Source: Zantedeschia hybrid cultivar (taxonomy: Eukaryota; Streptophyta; Magnoliopsida; Alismatales; Araceae). Taken from it: 64,000 nucleotides of DNA. Shown here piece after piece: positions 22,386 to 35,256 of this stretch. Position numbers and translations under genes: made by a program. The DNA lies in NCBI GenBank assembly GCA_030544215.1, contig JARZZO010000011.1, positions 4,698,001-4,762,000 on the forward strand, given 5' to 3'. The notes below the pieces were generated by a model, which did no database searches, was not told the origin of the DNA, and saw only the letters and a program-made list of their open reading frames with translations. Position 1 is the stretch's first letter; every line of letters begins with the position of its first letter.

Positions 22386-25300
22386 GTGCAGTTCTATGAT
22401 GAAACAAGCAACATCTAAGTTGACAGCTCTTAGATCAGTATAAATAGCTATTTTTCCAAGATCTTAGGCGTATCAAAGAAATTTGACGATTAGACCTATA
22501 ACTCAAATCTAAAGGTCTTCGGGGGGTATACCGACCACAATAAATATAAATAAACAAAAGTTTTTGGGGTACAAGGTAAAGGCCATCCTGTTTAAGGTAT
22601 GGCCTACTGGCCTAGAGGAACCACTGCATGGAAAATTACCATGTAGGACTACAATGCTTAGTGCCTCAACTTGGGCATGGGAAAAGAAGACAAAGATAGG
22701 CATAAAAGGTAAAAGATGAGAATTCTCACATTTCACATTGAGGTGGATTTGTAGGAGTAACATATATCTAAGGCCCAACTGTAGTTATTTAGTTAAAGTT
22801 AAAAGTTTAGTTGGAAAAACCAGTCACATCAATCAGTGCCTTTAAGGTCCAGCTGTAGTTATAGGTAAAAAGTTCAACTGGAAAACAGTGACATCAAATC
22901 AGTGCCTTTTACAAACAGCAAGGCTGCTAAACTAACTTAAATCCATGATCTAATTAAAGTACAATGAAGCATCCAAGTAAAATTTAAAAAATAGAATTAT
23001 CATTATCTTAAAATATGACCATTTCCAAAATTTGTTAGAAAACAAAATTATGAGAATACACCATAATCCAATGATGTTTCCAAGTACCATGGTTCACATT
23101 ATTGGCCAATCCCAATCCAGATTGGCCAATTTGGGTTAGAACCACGGCCTATCCATCCGGTTTTATGCTTTCCTGGAAATTAAAAAAAAAGGCTGAATCA
23201 TGTCAGAATTGGGCCTAATTGGCTGATCCAATGCTATCTAGCCTTTGAATTAAAATCCGAGTCGGTGTACGATGATCGTACCACCCATCCCTCTGGTCAC
23301 TTTGAATCCCAATTTCAATGTTATTGTGTCATATTCGTACTCTTTAAATTTTTTATGACTTAATTTTTTATTTTTAAATTAAAAAATCAAGTCAATATAA
23401 GAATTGGCTTTATCCTTTTAGATTGGAGGATTTGTTTGATCGGATTCCAATCAAACTAGATCAGGACCTACAGATCTAGCATCCCTGTCCGGTGCCACCT
23501 CCCTTGTCAGATATTACTAACACAGATTCAGATGTGACAAACATTGCAGTAAAGGCAGGCTGTTGGAGAAGCAATCTTACATTACCAATGATTCCCCTAT
23601 GTCCCAAAAAGACTTAGCAGTAAAGTAAAACATCCCCTACACCACATTTTCCTATACCTGAGCATGACACACTGATAAAGGGGGTCATTGGTAAAAAAAA
23701 GAAAAGGAAAAAAAAGAAAAGAAAAGATAAAGGGGGATCACGTCTCTTCAGATTTGGCACATAGTGCATGGCACTAGGCAATTTGTACCATATTGATCCA
23801 ATGCAGAGGACTTTGCCTCCCATATTTGGAACCCATAAGATAGCATAGAATTCAAAATCACATGCCCAAAGAAGAAAGATATATATTACCTTGCAAGCAG
23901 TTTCTTTCATATATGGGAAACCGCAACCCAATGGATTCCAGAGAAGAATCTGTCATTCTTGCTGATTCCCCAATGTCGGGGAAACCAGTGTATAATCTTC
24001 TGAAAAAAAAATTCTACATAGCTCACTCTTATTTCATTGAACCAAGGTTAGAAGATCAAGTCTAACAACTTCTAGCCTAGCAGCCCTTGCAACATTTATA
24101 TGTAGAGCAGTTGCTGTGATCCTAGCCAAGGGGATTAAACAACTACTAGAATGATTTGGAATGGTTTATGTCAAAGGAACAAAGAGGGTGAGAAAAGTAC
24201 CATAGGATCTATGGAGTGAACACGATTTATCAAACAGCTACAACAAGATTAAAAGAGCATATATTTTTCAGCTAAGATGAGATTGAGAGAACAGATTTTT
24301 TTTGTTGGGTCTGGTCAGGCTTGTAACTTAATCCTGTAATATTTCCCAAAGATTTTCCTTTTCAAAAAAGGTGCTTGTGCTAAAAGCATCCATCCCAGGC
24401 CACTAACTTCCCTATGTTTTGCAACCATCAAGACCAATATATAACTACATTGCTGGAAGCTCTGATAGTCCTGTGTGTTGGCAAATAGGTGATAGCCCTG
24501 TGCGTTGGCAAGTAGGATCTGTTATTCAAGACCAACAGCTCTGTGTGGTTATGAATAAATATGCAACTCCATAGTGTCGCATGGATCATAAATCAGATTA
24601 TTAAAGTGATCTACACCCAAGCTGTTCGTGTGACGTGGCACTGATGTAAAATTGAAATAGTTTCTGTTTGAGTACACATGTCCTCATTAGTAATATAGCA
24701 TCCATCCCCCCTTCTCCACTGTTTGCATATTCATTCAAAGACCGGAAAAATGCACGTTTGACCTTTACATTGTATTTGGAGAAGGTGATTTTCCATTCGG
24801 CTAATGAAGTGTATGTTTCTACCAAACTAAAATCCTTAAAGCCACACAACTATTTTCTTCCACTTCTTACCATATCATTATTGGGTGTACTTCCTGCTCC
24901 TGATAAAGAACAACTTGTGAGCATCTTGTTCATTACCTCTCTCTTTCTTCTGTCCCATGCAATTAGAACTATGTGAGGCAGGAGTTGTCAGATTGGTTGC
25001 ATGCTGGATAATTTGAATCTATGTGGACTGTTACACATTCCATTCTGGGTCCATATCACAGAAAGCTCTGACTCTGTATGCCCGGTTCTCACATATTGTT
25101 TGCTGTGCGTATCTAGTGGAATGGCGTTGCCACATTTAAGTCATTTACATGCTAATTTCATGGGACATCACTAGTGGAGTAAACAGTAGGAAGCATTCAT
25201 CTAGATTGATTATAATGTTTACCTGAACTATTAGGAGGAAGAATAGATTGAACAAAACCATGATGGAATAAGAATAAAATTCACAACACAGCTAAGAGCC

Positions 25301-25559
25301 TATGGTGGTTGCCAAACCTTGGAAGGTCTATAAAATGGGAACTGAGTGAAGATTTGATTTTGATACAAGTGCCAACTATGAAAAAGATAAAAAACAAAAA
25401 GACAAATGGAGAAATCCAGATTGAAAATATTGAAAACTACCTTCTGAAACGCCAACGGAAGAGAGAGAGAGAGAGAGAGAGAGAGCACCATGTGTAAGGG
25501 GAAAAAAATAACGCTCCCGCCCAGCGGCACAGGCGACGATGCCCGGCCTGCATCCGCCT
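22386..25559. other. Intergenic, nothing recognised
   Basis: No gene, RNA or well-bounded repeat was found. An approximate repeat is seen at about 22790 and 22850 (GTCCAGCTGTAGTTAT-like text followed by a CAGTGACATCAA-like phrase). A (GA)n tract lies at 25466-25485. Confidence 0.4.
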
Positions 25560-26200
25560 GCACCCGCCACTGCCACTGCTATTTTTCTTCCCTGTTTTAA
25601 TTTTATTTGCTTTGTTAATTTTGTTTCAATGCTTCTTGTAGTTTATTTTATTTGCCTCTTGGTGTTAGTTTATTAGGTGATATTTCTTTTTATTTCCTTT
25701 AAGACTCGTTGTAATCTTTTCTCTATTGCAATAATAGTAATCAAGCCATTGCCCTCTTTTTCTTCTCTTAATCTCTCTCCTTCTCTGCTCTCTGTGTACT
25801 TATTTTTATTGTTTTTTTAGACCTAGATTATTTGGTTATATTTGCCTGGTCTTGCTTGATTCCGCTATGTATTTGGGTACGTTCGTAGAGCATGTTTAGG
25901 TCTTGTAATGAATTTCTTTCAAGCGTTCAATTAGTTTTCTAACCTTGAGTTTACATTGATCAGAGTAGGTAGGTCAATTAGTGCAAGTTTCATAATTTAA
26001 ATCCACTTGCTTTTCAAATCTCTCTCCTAAGATTTTTAATTAAAAATCTAAGGTTTTCAAAGCTAAAATCTAGTTCCTCGTGGGATTGACTCGGTTCTCA
26101 CCACTTAACTATTTCAAATCAACTGTGAGTCCGAAATTTTGAGATTGATGTGCGCTAGTGTTAACGACACAATTAGTTGCTATCAATTTTTTAGATGCAA
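25560..26200. other. Possible LTR remnant (Ty3/gypsy-like 3' LTR end)
   Basis: The text moves from a T-rich, promoter/polyadenylation-like block (GCAATAATAGTAATCAAG at about 25728) to CTCGTGGGATTGACTCGG at 26078. It then runs to GTGCGCTAGTGTTAACGAC and TTGCTATCAATTTTTTAGA. This order resembles the end of plant gypsy LTRs that run into the primer-binding area. No second LTR or pol was found nearby. This is pattern recall only. Confidence 0.25.
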
Positions 26201-26281
26201 CGGCTACATTTTCAAGTGGTTAAAATGCATCATTACCCTCAGAAGGCTGAAGCAGAACTGTTCATTAGGAATGCGAAGGTG

Positions 26282-26871
26282 ATGAAACATGATCACAGGA
26301 CAATGTACAAATGCACAGTTGTACTTTTAATGGCCAAAACTAAATGATCCAAAGTCCACTTCTAACCAGGGTAAAAATGCTGCTGTATGGGCAACCATTA
26401 TCCAGTGAAATGTCTCTGACAGTAAAGACAATTTAAGCACTGCCATATTATGGCCCTAGAAGAACGCAGCAAAACTAGGAGTCCTGAAATGCTATTTTTA
26501 ACAACACAAATGAACTCTCCACATCAATGACAGGACAGTAACATACGAAAGCAGACACAGAGGCACAGCCAAGGCAATGAAACATGATCACAGGACCATG
26601 TACAACTGCACAGTTATACTTTTAATAGTCAAAACTAAAGTAATCCAAAGTCCTTTTCTAACCAGGGTAAAATGCTATGGTATGGGCAACTATCGTCCAG
26701 TGAAATGTCTCTGTCAGTAAAGACAATTGAAGCACTGCCATATTATGGCAATGCCACAACACTAGAAGGCAGCAAAACTGGAACTCCTAAAATGCCATTT
26801 TTAACTACACTAAAGGAAGTCTCCACATCACTAACAAGACAGTAACATATGGAAGCAGAGTAGCAGACACG
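26282..26871. repeat. Diverged 295-bp tandem duplication
   Basis: ATGAAACATGATCACAGGA at 26282 recurs at 26577, and matching text continues through AGTGAAATGTCTCTG, GCACTGCCATATTATGG and ACAGTAACATA in both copies. Substitutions and small indels show the duplication is not recent. No open frame is shared, so a coding function is unlikely. Confidence 0.85.
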
Positions 26872-29252
26872 AAAGGTGCAGACCAAGGGAATTGCAGTGC
26901 AAGGTGAAGATGTTGCAAGAAATGAAGAAATATAAAGTTAAAGAATCATGATAGAAGAGCTGCAGCGGTCACTAGAAATCGATGTGTTGGCATCTTTGCT
27001 CAATCTGCACTGGGTTCATTCTTGATTCTAAGAGTACGCTCAGGGGCTTACAGAATTAACATGATTCCTAGGAGACCAAACTGTACGTGGATTGTCAGGA
27101 TGGAAATATTTTGTCATCTCTTTTGGATGTGTTTGTTTAAAAAATAGTCCAAGATTGGTGAGATGAATTGCAAACTGGTTAAGAGTTCAGCAGTGGTTCT
27201 TGGAGGGCTCTCGGCCATATTCTCATGAGCTGGGGTGGTTTCAGACATTATTAACATAAAAGGCAGATGACGGACTTCCAGGACATGAACTGCTCACAGA
27301 GGGAGTGAAAATAGACGAAACTCAGGTGAGGAATGGATCATTTAGAAAGCTCTTTTGAATAAAAAACCTTAACAAATTAGGTATTTGTGGAAAACTCCCG
27401 ATCTCCTGATTTGCTAACCCTAGCAGATATTTGACATAGGAATAGAATGGGTATAAGCCCAGATTATCCTTATTTCGGTCTTAACCTCATTTGTTTTGTT
27501 CAAATGGAATGAGAATGTGAGAAGTTACTCCTAAGCGACTAAGCATTTTTCCCTTTTTCTGGGAAAATTTTCCCTGCTTTCAAATATCGAGTTTAAAAAT
27601 AAAGAAAATCAGTGATAAGATATCCCCACTTTTTCTTGGAAGAAATTTATTCTCATTTCCTTCCCAAATTTTATTAACCCATCAATTTTGGTTAACCTCA
27701 TCATTGATCTTATCCCTAAAACGAACCGCAACCCCCCCCCCCTCCCCCCCAACCACCACCACCACCACAAAAAATGAAAAAACATTTATCTCATTCATAA
27801 ATATATTCCTACCCTAAATGCTTATCTCCGTCCCATACTAAGATTAAAAATAAATAATTTACCACAAGGTATAAATTATTCATGTTCTTATTCCTGCTTC
27901 TCCGATGCCATAAAGATTACTCCTGAAAAAAATGCCCCTAACATAGCATCTGATTGGACGCAATTGATGAGGTTGTAAGGTAGTGATAGAACATACAATG
28001 AGGCTGTCTTGCATAAACAAATTCTACAGGACCTTTTCTGCATGTACAAGATCATTTAGAGGAATGCAGAAAAAATAGAATGTAACACAAAATATTCTGA
28101 AACATCTAGAAAGGTGCTATTTATCTCCATCTCATATATATTGTCATACAAAACAAGAACACAGCCAAAAATAATAATTAAGCAACACCCAATCACCTAC
28201 TAGTGTTTCTTTGTTAACCCCCCACCCCACCCTAGAAGCTAAGAATTTTCAAATTAGCAGCGGTACCAGAAATATTTATAATCAAAAGCGGCACAGCAGC
28301 AATGTAAGCATGGACGTCACTAAAGAACCAGAGAATTAGAGTGAGCAGGTGGGCTCATACTCTTGGTGGATGTGGATGTGTATGCATCATGCATATGGCT
28401 TTTGACTCCTAGACAAGCGCTAATTATGTAGTCTTATCTACCCATCAGATGAGAAAATGGCATAATATTCCTATTACCATGTGATGTGCGGACTTACCCA
28501 ACACATCTTTCTTTTCCAGCAAGAGAAGAGGCACAAATTGCTTTCGGTAGCACTGCCAAGTACTCTTCAGCAATTTGATCACGAACAGAATCAATGTGTT
28601 TTGTATTCATATACCGGTGCTATTGCTTTAAGTTTGCATTCAACAACTTTGATTTTGGTAAAAGGTGATTTAGATGCACATGGTTCTAAGTTATTGCCCT
28701 CCTATTAGCATGCTAAAAACATTTTGATTTTTGCACTAATGGTAAATTTGTGTATATCAAATTTAAAGGCCTTGAAAAATAAATAACTATATAACTTGCT
28801 ATCATCTTCATCCAATACATGATTCGCTAGCTCTTGCCACAATTCAGTTCCGGTGACAAATTTTCGGATCATTCTTTTGATAACTAGAAATAATCTCAAG
28901 AGATCCAATAATAATTAGAAAGAATTTTCACCAGCTCCAACCGGCGTACAAGTTACGGAATGCTTGCAAGGCACCACAAAATTCAGGAAAAAAGAGAGGC
29001 AAAAATACTACAAATCTAAGTACGAGGAGACAAAATTTAAAGAGAACCACCTGATCCAAAAGCGAAAATCCAACTAAAGGATGGAAAGAGAAACTTTAGT
29101 AAACTTCTTTTATTTTTTTAAAACATGGCGCTAAATTATGACTAGATAGAAGAAGTGCCGTATGTGATTCCGAACCTCTCATGATGATCATGCACCATGA
29201 AAACTAGTATTTCGCCGATCGAATCGCATCTAACAGCATGAACAAGATGAAG

Positions 29253-29254
<2 letters not shown>
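26872..29254. other. Intergenic, nothing recognised
   Basis: No coding region or RNA gene recognised. A C-rich tract (runs of C and CCA) lies at about 27732-27770. The sequence 28481-28708 has an open frame without a known domain. Confidence 0.4.

Positions 29255-29299
<45 letters not shown>
29255..29299. repeat. (GA)n microsatellite
   Basis: About 22 GA units directly border the GC-rich repeat island that follows. Confidence 0.9.
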
Positions 29300-29303
<4 letters not shown>

Positions 29304-29720
29304 CACAAACCGCACTCGTCGGCAGATCTCGGTCACCGGTCCGTCGGAGGGGCCCGCCGGAAGTTACGAGCGAGCGACGAGAAGAGGAGGACTGCAGAAG
29401 GATTCACGAACCGCACGCGTCGGCAGGTCGCGGTTACCGATCGATCGAAGGGGCTCGCTGGAACCTGCGAGCGAGGGGCGAGGTGAGGAGGAGAGATCGT
29501 GGCTACCGATCCGTCGGAGGGGCTTGCTGGAAGCTGCGATCGAGCGGCGAGGAACCGCTTGGAAGGTAGCGGGAGGCTACCGCGGCTTGCCTCCCTTCCC
29601 TTCTCTCCCCGGCTGCGGGCGCTGCCACGGCCGCCGGTGGAAGCGGCGGATCGGAGGCCTCCCGTGGGGATGGGCACTGGAGGCTGAACATATAGTGGCG
29701 GCTAGTGGCAGCGGCGGAGG
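29300..29720. repeat. GC-rich island with about 95-bp tandem units
   Basis: Units start at 29300 (GATTCACAAACCGCACTCG) and 29401 (GATTCACGAACCGCACGCG), with a partial third from about 29494. Each carries a CGGTNACCG- or GGCTACCGATC-like word, a GGAGGGGC/GAAGGGGC word and a GCGAGCGA-like word. The island is far richer in GC than its neighbours, and the (GA)n on its left would read as CT on the minus strand. A minus-strand transcription start is conceivable, but no start codon, domain or splice chain supports a gene. The several Arg/Pro/Ser-rich frames here come from the base composition. Confidence 0.7.
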
Positions 29721-29759
29721 GGGGGAGCAATTTGCATGCTTCCTTTTTTAAGTTTAGTA

Positions 29760-31462
29760 TTTGCATATTTAGGACGAAAGTGTTTTTTAATTTCAATTTT
29801 TGTGGATCCGATTGTGAATTGGTTCAAATTTAATTAAATTTGATCAGATTTAGTTGTGATTGTTCCCTCCAAAAATGAAAAAAGGTTGTGATTGAATCCC
29901 AAAAACAATATGAAAGGTGACACTAACATCTACGAATCAATCTCTTAGTAGAAAAATATCTTTTGTAAATTTTATGTCAGTGATTCAGCATATTTAATCA
30001 AGTATTTATGGTGCTAGAATTAACATAAAAATTCTAGAGATGTTGTGTTATTTTGTTTTGAGTGGCATATTTATTTTTACATTATGCACTCTTCGATCTT
30101 TTGATAGGCAAGTGCTTAACAGTTAATTGTATGGCATTTTCCCTATGGAAGGAAGATAAGGAGTCTTCTTTGGAATTTTTTACTTCCTTGGTTGTCAAGT
30201 TTTGCGATAGAATTAAGATCATTATTTATCAATATTAAATAAAGTTAAGAAAATCTCCTATTATTGTACTCTTCACTGAGCCTAACTTGAAAGTAGGGTT
30301 GTAAGTGGATCAGATTAATCTGCAATTCAATTTGCACATGATCTATAAAACTAGATCCATAAGGCAAAAGTATGGATTGAATTATTGTGCGGGTTAAAAG
30401 TTTTCACCGATACTTTTCATGGGTTAGGTTATGAATTGAACTTGAATTAATCCACTCCAATTCGCTCTAATCCGCAAGTCCTTATAGATTGGATAGGATC
30501 TTCCAACTATAAACTTGCAGATATCCGTGAGCATCCTCTCCAATTCACATGTTATAAAGAAAATGAATTTAACTTATTTAACATATATTCAATATCATGA
30601 GAGTCACTTGATCTATGTTCCATTGATACGCTAAATAGCTTATTTGGGAAGAATGTGAATTCGTATAAATTTAGAATGAATTTAGATTAGTTGTAATTTT
30701 CTAATTACTTTATAATATTGATAAGAAAAGTTATTTTAGTATGGATTAGTTAAATATCTAAGATTTTAATATATAAGTATCGTAAGATTCTTTGTTTTAA
30801 AAAATATAGATAAGTTATATATATATATATATATTACATATAGACTTTAGTTATCAAAGTATTTTTGATATCATATGACCTATAGTAGAATCCGCTCTAA
30901 ATTGTACGCGATCCAATCCACGGCGAAGTTGATTGCCTGTGGATCACAGTATCCCCCGATCTAATTAGTGTCACCTGCAAATGAGGAAGAAAATATATGT
31001 AACCCGATCTAATCTGGTCTACGAAAGAATTTGGATAAAAAATTTATCTCCTCAATCCACAACGGATTGCATGTGGATGAGGGTATCTTCTTATCCGCTC
31101 CGACTTATTGCAGTCTTATTTAAAAGTAAGATAATGATATTTTCATCAGAATGTTATCTAATTATTATTTTGTCTTTTTATGCCTATAAAAGCTAAGTTG
31201 TCCTATTAAGAGTATCTCATGGTTAGATAAAAATAAAAGAATAAGTTTTGCCATTTTTAGATGAAGAGATCGTTAACAAAATTTTATACGCTTAACTCGA
31301 GTAAAATATATCACCTATGCACATTGTGCCATCAGAGATACACTAATAAATGATTTTGCTATTATTTACTGATTTACATACTTAGGTATCACAGAAAGGA
31401 TGCGTTTGTTTACATTTTGGACACATTAGTAATTTCTGAAAGCTGCTTTGAAAATTGTGCCA
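29760..31462. other. Intergenic, nothing certain
   Basis: Very AT-rich with a short TA run at about 30816-30834. The stretch 30297-30980 starts with GGGTTGTAAGTGGATCAGATT and ends with a loosely complementary phrase. It could be an old inverted-repeat element, but the match is too weak to call. Confidence 0.35.
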
Positions 31463-31582
31463 CTTCTCTTTTATATCAGCAGGGTGCATTTGGGCACAAC
31501 GAGTAGATATTTATTTATGGTTCTTCTCTTTTATATCAGCAGGGTGCATTTGGGCACAAGAAATAGATATTTATTTATGGTT
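31463..31582. repeat. Two tandem copies of a 60-bp unit
   Basis: TTCTCTTTTATATCAGCAGG at 31463 recurs at 31523, exactly 60 bp later. The copies differ only around CAACGAGT versus CAAGAAAT. No gene is attached. Confidence 0.9.
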
Positions 31583-32631
31583 TTGGTGACAGGCCCGCAC
31601 AATGTTGGTCATGCATGTCTAGGATATAAACCCTGGCCAGAGTTTCACTGTAATGTTTTTTTTTTTTTTTTTTTTGATTAATTCACTGTTATGCTATGGT
31701 TCCTTTACTAAAAGGACAAAAATGAGACTATCTGAGGATACGTTCAATCACCTGGATCAATTTCTCCAATACCTTAAATTTTTTGGATACTTGAGAGAGC
31801 ATATGATTGGGTTGTATGTGTTTAATGGCCACTATCGAGAATTTTTAAAATCGATTACCATGTATCGCCTTTGTTATAGTTGTCCATCATCTTAAATTAG
31901 AGTAGGGAACTCTAAAAAGCCGTAAAAAATCATAAACAAATGCATCCTAGATATATCATCATTTTTCCCATTATTTGGTTCATAGCCTTGTGACTATCGG
32001 ACTTGGACCCATGCCACTAGATTGAGTTTTTATTTCAAGAGGCAGTATTTCAATGTTTTTCTTTTTCTACAGAGTAGCGCACTTAATATCCATAGAGTAT
32101 TGTTCATCATCCTTTTCTCGTACTCATTCAATTGAAAGAGTTGAATCAATTCAAAAAAAAAAAAAAAGCTTTGTGATTTCATATGATCCATTGTTTTTTA
32201 ATTGATTATGAAACGAAGTTATTATGGAATAGACTCATTGACATGACAAAAAAATAAAAAAAAATTTACAAATATGTTACAAGAATTCTTAATTCATGAG
32301 TTGTAGGGAAGGATTTATGTCACAATAAACAAAGACTAAAGTAAATCCGGATTCTAAAATGTCCTATCAATTATGAATCAAAGAGATAATTATACATCCA
32401 TACTTGATTTGAAGTGTTAAAATACTGCATCTAAAATACCTAAATGAGCATTTACATGGATGTCATACTTTACACTTGAATATGAGTTGGAAAATTGACA
32501 TGTATATATATATATATATAGAAACAACAAAGTCACACGGATATTCTCTAATCTTTTCCTAAAAGAAACTGATTTGATTGTTATGCAAAAAGTTCATAAA
32601 GTTTCATGTTGAGGGAAGGAATTGGGCTCTT
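31583..32631. other. Intergenic, nothing recognised
   Basis: AT-rich, with a T run at 31655-31674, an A run at 32152-32167 and TA units at about 32503-32520. No gene or element supported. Confidence 0.5.
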
Positions 32632-33000
32632 TCCAACAAGATATTATCTACTTTAGTACATAAACCTCATGATTTTGTCATTTTGTTAGGAAAATGGTCT
32701 TTGTTAGGAGGAAGGTGGATGACCTTTTTTATAAACACAATGTTGTCTTTTTTAATATCCGATGTTAGATTAAACTTTTCTCATTTTATGCCTCTATATA
32801 CTCCCACTGTAGGTTTTCTTCAACAAACTATTATCTACTTTAGCCTATAGGCCTCGTGATTTTGTCATTTTATTAAAAAAAAAGTCCTTGTTAAGAGGAA
32901 TGTAGGAGACCTTTTTTTATCGGCACCAGGTTATTTTTTTGAACATCCAATGTTAGACTAAAGTCTTCCCACTTCTATGCATCTACAGTTCATATTCTCA
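32632..33000. repeat. Diverged tandem duplication, period about 187 bp
   Basis: ATTATCTACTTTAG at 32643 recurs at 32830. Both are followed by CTCATGATTTTGTCATTTT / CTCGTGATTTTGTCATTTT, then a GACCTTTTTT word and a GATGTTAGATTAAA / AATGTTAGACTAAA word. The copies differ at many bases. Confidence 0.75.
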
Positions 33001-33923
33001 TATATTTGGTAACATTTTGGGGATTTGTTTAGTCCTAAAGTGTTTGAAAAGTTTTTTCATTTATGATCTTTCCCTTGACAGGTCTTTTCTATATTTCTTT
33101 TCTATTTCCATTTGAGTTTCTATATATATTTGTGCTTCCTTTATTTTTTTCATCATGATTTATTTTTAATTAAATAGTTTTCAATTCTTTATTAAAAACA
33201 ACATGTTTAAATAGTTAATTATTAATTTTTAACTAACATATGCATTTGTTTTTTTACATATAAACATAACAAAAAGCAAACAACTTAAATACAAATCTAT
33301 AGTCAAATGGATTTAAAAGCCAAACTTTATGTTTTTCATTTTTAAATGTTATTTTTGTTTTTAAACTATCTACTATGTTTAACAATAATATATGGTGTAC
33401 ATATGTTATCCTACATATGCACATGCATTCTTAACTATTGCTCCATAAAAGTTATAGAGTTGAGATATTTTTGTGCCTCTAAAAAATGTACAAGTTCAAG
33501 ACTTGTTAATGACTTTGAAGTTGTTAATTTGGGTAAAAGTGCATGTTGGTTTTATAAAAATCAGTAATACTATTTTTATGTGAACTAAAAAGAAAAGTAA
33601 TTTTTAAATATTTATATATATGTTTCTAAAATATTTCTTAAATGTTTCTATACTCCTAGAGATATATATCGCTGTCTTCAATCTCCTCAAATTTCGTAAA
33701 AATAATGCAATTATATCCTTTCGGTCAAAAGAATTATAATTGTAAATTATCAAAACTATATTTAGTGGATCATACTCCTTTAACATGATAATGCAATTAT
33801 ATATATACATATATACACTTAATTTTTTAAAAATATAAGGTTTACAAGGTAACACTAAAAATAATTTTATTTTTAGGTTATGTTACTTTTAAATTAGAAA
33901 CGTGATTATATATGATTAGTACT
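33001..33923. other. Intergenic, nothing recognised
   Basis: Strongly AT-rich. Open frames on both strands lack domains. Confidence 0.5.
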
Positions 33924-34257
33924 AAGGAGATGTTTATTTTAATGTAAAATTTTGTAAATCACCAGTTTCAAAATCACTGGTTTCAAAACAAGTGAAAATT
34001 TCTTATTTTAGAATAAGAAAATATTTGTTTGGTTCTTTGTAAATAAAACAAGAGAGATGCTTCAATCTTTTTGTTTTAGTTTACAGTGGGCCTTTCCTGT
34101 AAACCAAAAGAAGGAAATTGGACTGTCAAGTGGACAGACAAAGTCCAGACATGATTTTACTTTATATTATTTTACTTCATTCCAAACAGTTGAAAACACT
34201 GTAAAATGAAACAATCGTTTCAAATTACGTTGTTTTACGCTGAAACAAATAACCCTT
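33924..34257. mobile_element. MITE-like element
   Basis: The left end reads AAGGAGATGTTTATTTTA followed by ATGTAAAA. The right end in reverse complement reads AAGGGTTATTTGTTTCAG followed by CGTAAAA. These imperfect terminal inverted repeats enclose about 330 bp without coding capacity. The flanks allow a TA duplication, but this is not decisive. Confidence 0.5.
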
Positions 34258-35105
34258 AAGTGTCACAGTCTCTTGTTGACAAGTTGTTGATTGTTGAAGG
34301 TTGTGTCTCTTGTCAAAGAGTTCGGAATTTGAAGTAAAGAGATTCAATTGTTTTCTCTTAGGTACATCTTTATCATACTAATTAATTGACTTTTGAAACT
34401 ACAAGGATGCAATGAAAATTAATAATTTTAACCACTAAGGGACTACTTCAATGACATGACAATATCTATATGTGAATTAAGAAAAGGGATATTATCTATA
34501 GTAAATAAATAAATAATAATGTTAAAAGGAACACACATTTGTTCTCACTCGCTGTCAAGTTAAGAAAGTGAATTATCTACGAATGTGATGTCACAATCTC
34601 TTGTTGAACATTAAGGAATTTTAGACGTACCATCGCTTAAGAGTATATATATTTAAAATTTTTATAGATTTGAATTTTTAGTCTGTACTTCTATTAGGTC
34701 GGCTAGATTTATATTGTGTTGACTTAATGTTGCTATTATTTTACCTATTTGTGTACGTAAGTTAAGGAAACGACAATTTTTTATGAGAAAATAATATTAA
34801 GATAATAATGTTATTTATATGATTTATTATTTAATTAATAAAAATTATTATGTGATCAACAAGTGATCACAGTTTTTATTGAAAAGATGTCAGATAAACT
34901 GTTAGAGATTATGTGTCACTCGAAAAAACTTGGACTAAAAATTGAGGAGATCTAATATTTTTTTTCAAATTTTTAGCTATTTGTTTGGATTTAAACCCTT
35001 GATAATCAAGAAAAGCTGATGATTTTAGCCTCAAATATATGACTTTAACTTTTGATGTCTCACTTGAACAAAAATAACTTATCTATATCTCTTCCATTTC
35101 TTCCT
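34258..35105. other. Intergenic, nothing recognised
   Basis: AT-rich DNA between two MITEs. TCTCTTGTTGA words repeat near 34269 and 34596; no feature supported. Confidence 0.45.
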
Positions 35106-35256
35106 CACTTTGTTTGCAGAATAAATTATTACGTGGGGCCTACTGGCGGAATGGCGTATATTAGAATAAGAGGTGTTTCGGTTTGATAGTTTTGTGGGAC
35201 CCGCAGACGGAATAAGAAGAATAAGTAATTCTTGGGTCTAAGGTGGGATGACTTAT

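Noticed and set aside
29333..29796. Several frames on both strands in the GC-rich island
   Set aside because: They follow the tandem repeat and read as low-complexity Arg/Pro/Ser in all frames.
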